Shown here one piece after another: positions 5,498-5,991 of a stretch of 5,991 nucleotides of DNA; within the stretch, counting starts at the first letter, position 1, and each line of letters starts with the position of its first letter. Under the pieces are notes generated by a model. The model ran no database searches. It was not told the DNA's origin and saw nothing but the letters and a program-made list of their open reading frames with translations. Source of the stretch: Novosphingobium sp. Its GTDB lineage: Bacteria; Pseudomonadota; Alphaproteobacteria; Sphingomonadales; Sphingomonadaceae. The stretch is taken from positions 1,085 through 7,075 of the forward strand of contig JAJTFU010000163.1 in NCBI GenBank assembly GCA_021299075.1. The letters run 5' to 3'. The position numbers and the translations under genes are program-made.

Positions 5498-5991
5498 TCA
5501 GCTACCCTCGGGCGCGGTCGACGGCTTGGCATCGGCCGATTTCTTGCGCGGCTTGCGGTCCGGACGCGAGGACGTGGGCTTGAGTGCACCGGGTTCCTTG
5601 GCCGCCTTGACCTTGGGAGCCCCCGGCCGTGCAACCTTCTTGGCCGCAGCCTTGTTGGTCTCCTTGCCGGCGCCAGTTTCAGCCGCTTTCTCGGTCGTCT
5701 TCGGAGTAGCCGGAGCCGCAGCGGGCGGTGGCGGGGTCTGCACCGCCTTTTCATCGCCCGGCAGGACATAGTCCGCGCCTTCCCACGGGCTCATAAAGTC
5801 AAAGCTGCGCAGGTCCTGGGCCAGCTTGACCGGCTCATAGACGACGCGCTTGTCTTCTTCCGAATAGCGCAGTTCGACATAGCCGGTCAGCGGGAAGTCC
5901 TTGCGGAACGGATGGCCTTCGAAACCATAGTCGGTGAGGATCCGGCGCAGGTCGGTATTGCCGTCAAAGATCACGCCGTACATGTCGAACA
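5498..5991 (-). CDS. nuoC: NADH-quinone oxidoreductase subunit C (NuoC), 3' part, cut by window edge
   Basis: NuoC (30-kDa subunit family) is a peripheral-arm subunit that packs against NuoD and joins the iron-sulfur arm to the quinone site on the cytoplasmic side. The first complete codons in the window read FDMYGV, the normal NuoC core, so the 5' part lies beyond position 5991; the Met at 5983 is internal, not a start. The family signature follows: NTDLRRILTDYGFEGHPFRK, then DFPLTGYVELRY and the YEPVKLAQDLRSFDF block. The conserved domain ends near SPWEGADYVLPGDEKA, at about 5744. After it comes an 81-residue tail (5743-5501) rich in Ala, Pro, Lys and Thr, with about 14 Lys and 4 Arg, probably disordered. 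The TGA stop at 5498-5500 is two bases before the nuoD ATG, as expected for co-translation. The identification is secure; the role of the tail is unknown. Confidence 0.96.
   Translation of the reverse strand, partial: FDMYGVIFDGNTDLRRILTDYGFEGHPFRKDFPLTGYVELRYSEEDKRVVYEPVKLAQDLRSFDFMSPWEGADYVLPGDEKAVQTPPPPAAAPATPKTTEKAAETGAGKETNKAAAKKVARPGAPKVKAAKEPGALKPTSSRPDRKPRKKSADAKPSTAPEGS

Noticed and set aside
1..5991. Internal promoter, terminator, CRISPR array, tRNA or mobile element
   Set aside because: Genes are contiguous or overlapping throughout, and I saw no hairpin-plus-T run, repeat array, tRNA-like fold or transposase.

Overview
This window is an internal piece of a proton-pumping NADH:quinone oxidoreductase (respiratory complex I, nuo) operon. 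Every gene lies on the minus strand, so the operon reads from high to low coordinates: nuoC (3' part) - nuoD (broken) - small membrane ORF - NTF2/SnoaL-like ORF - nuoE - two tiny membrane ORFs - nuoF - secreted Cys-containing ORF - nuoG (5' part). High GC, separate nuoC and nuoD genes, the long C-terminal tail of NuoE and the close resemblance of NuoD, NuoE and NuoF to alphaproteobacterial (and mitochondrial) complex I point to an alphaproteobacterium. From memory of the family, a member of Sphingomonadales (Novosphingobium / Erythrobacter / Sphingopyxis type) is most likely; this is an inference, not a search result.

Layout. Positions 5991-5498 hold the C-terminal part of NuoC with a basic, low-complexity tail. 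Positions 5495-4331 hold nuoD, which carries an apparent 50-nt deletion near 5350: about 17 highly conserved residues are missing and the reading frame is shifted, so no full-length NuoD can be made from this sequence as given. Positions 4334-4149 encode a 61-aa protein with two predicted membrane helices, and 4156-3821 a 111-aa NTF2/SnoaL-like protein. Positions 3821-3153 are nuoE. Two very small membrane-protein genes follow (3153-2986, 55 aa, and 2993-2823, 56 aa); they look like diverged tandem paralogues. Positions 2826-1540 are nuoF, 1543-848 a secreted or periplasmic 231-aa protein that seems to contain two copies of a two-cysteine module, and about 897-1 the first 299 codons of nuoG.

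How the genes work together. NuoE (2Fe-2S N1a), NuoF (FMN, NADH site, 4Fe-4S N3) and NuoG (N1b, N4, N5) form the NADH-oxidising arm. NuoC and NuoD link it to the quinone site. The five non-nuo ORFs are woven into the operon by stop/start overlaps of 1-8 nt, most with strong Shine-Dalgarno sequences, so they are almost certainly co-translated with complex I. I cannot name a function for any of them. There is no intergenic space over a few bases and I see no internal promoter or terminator. The two points most worth checking are the nuoD lesion and the irregular junction between the 231-aa ORF and nuoG, where the usual NuoG start codon appears to be missing.
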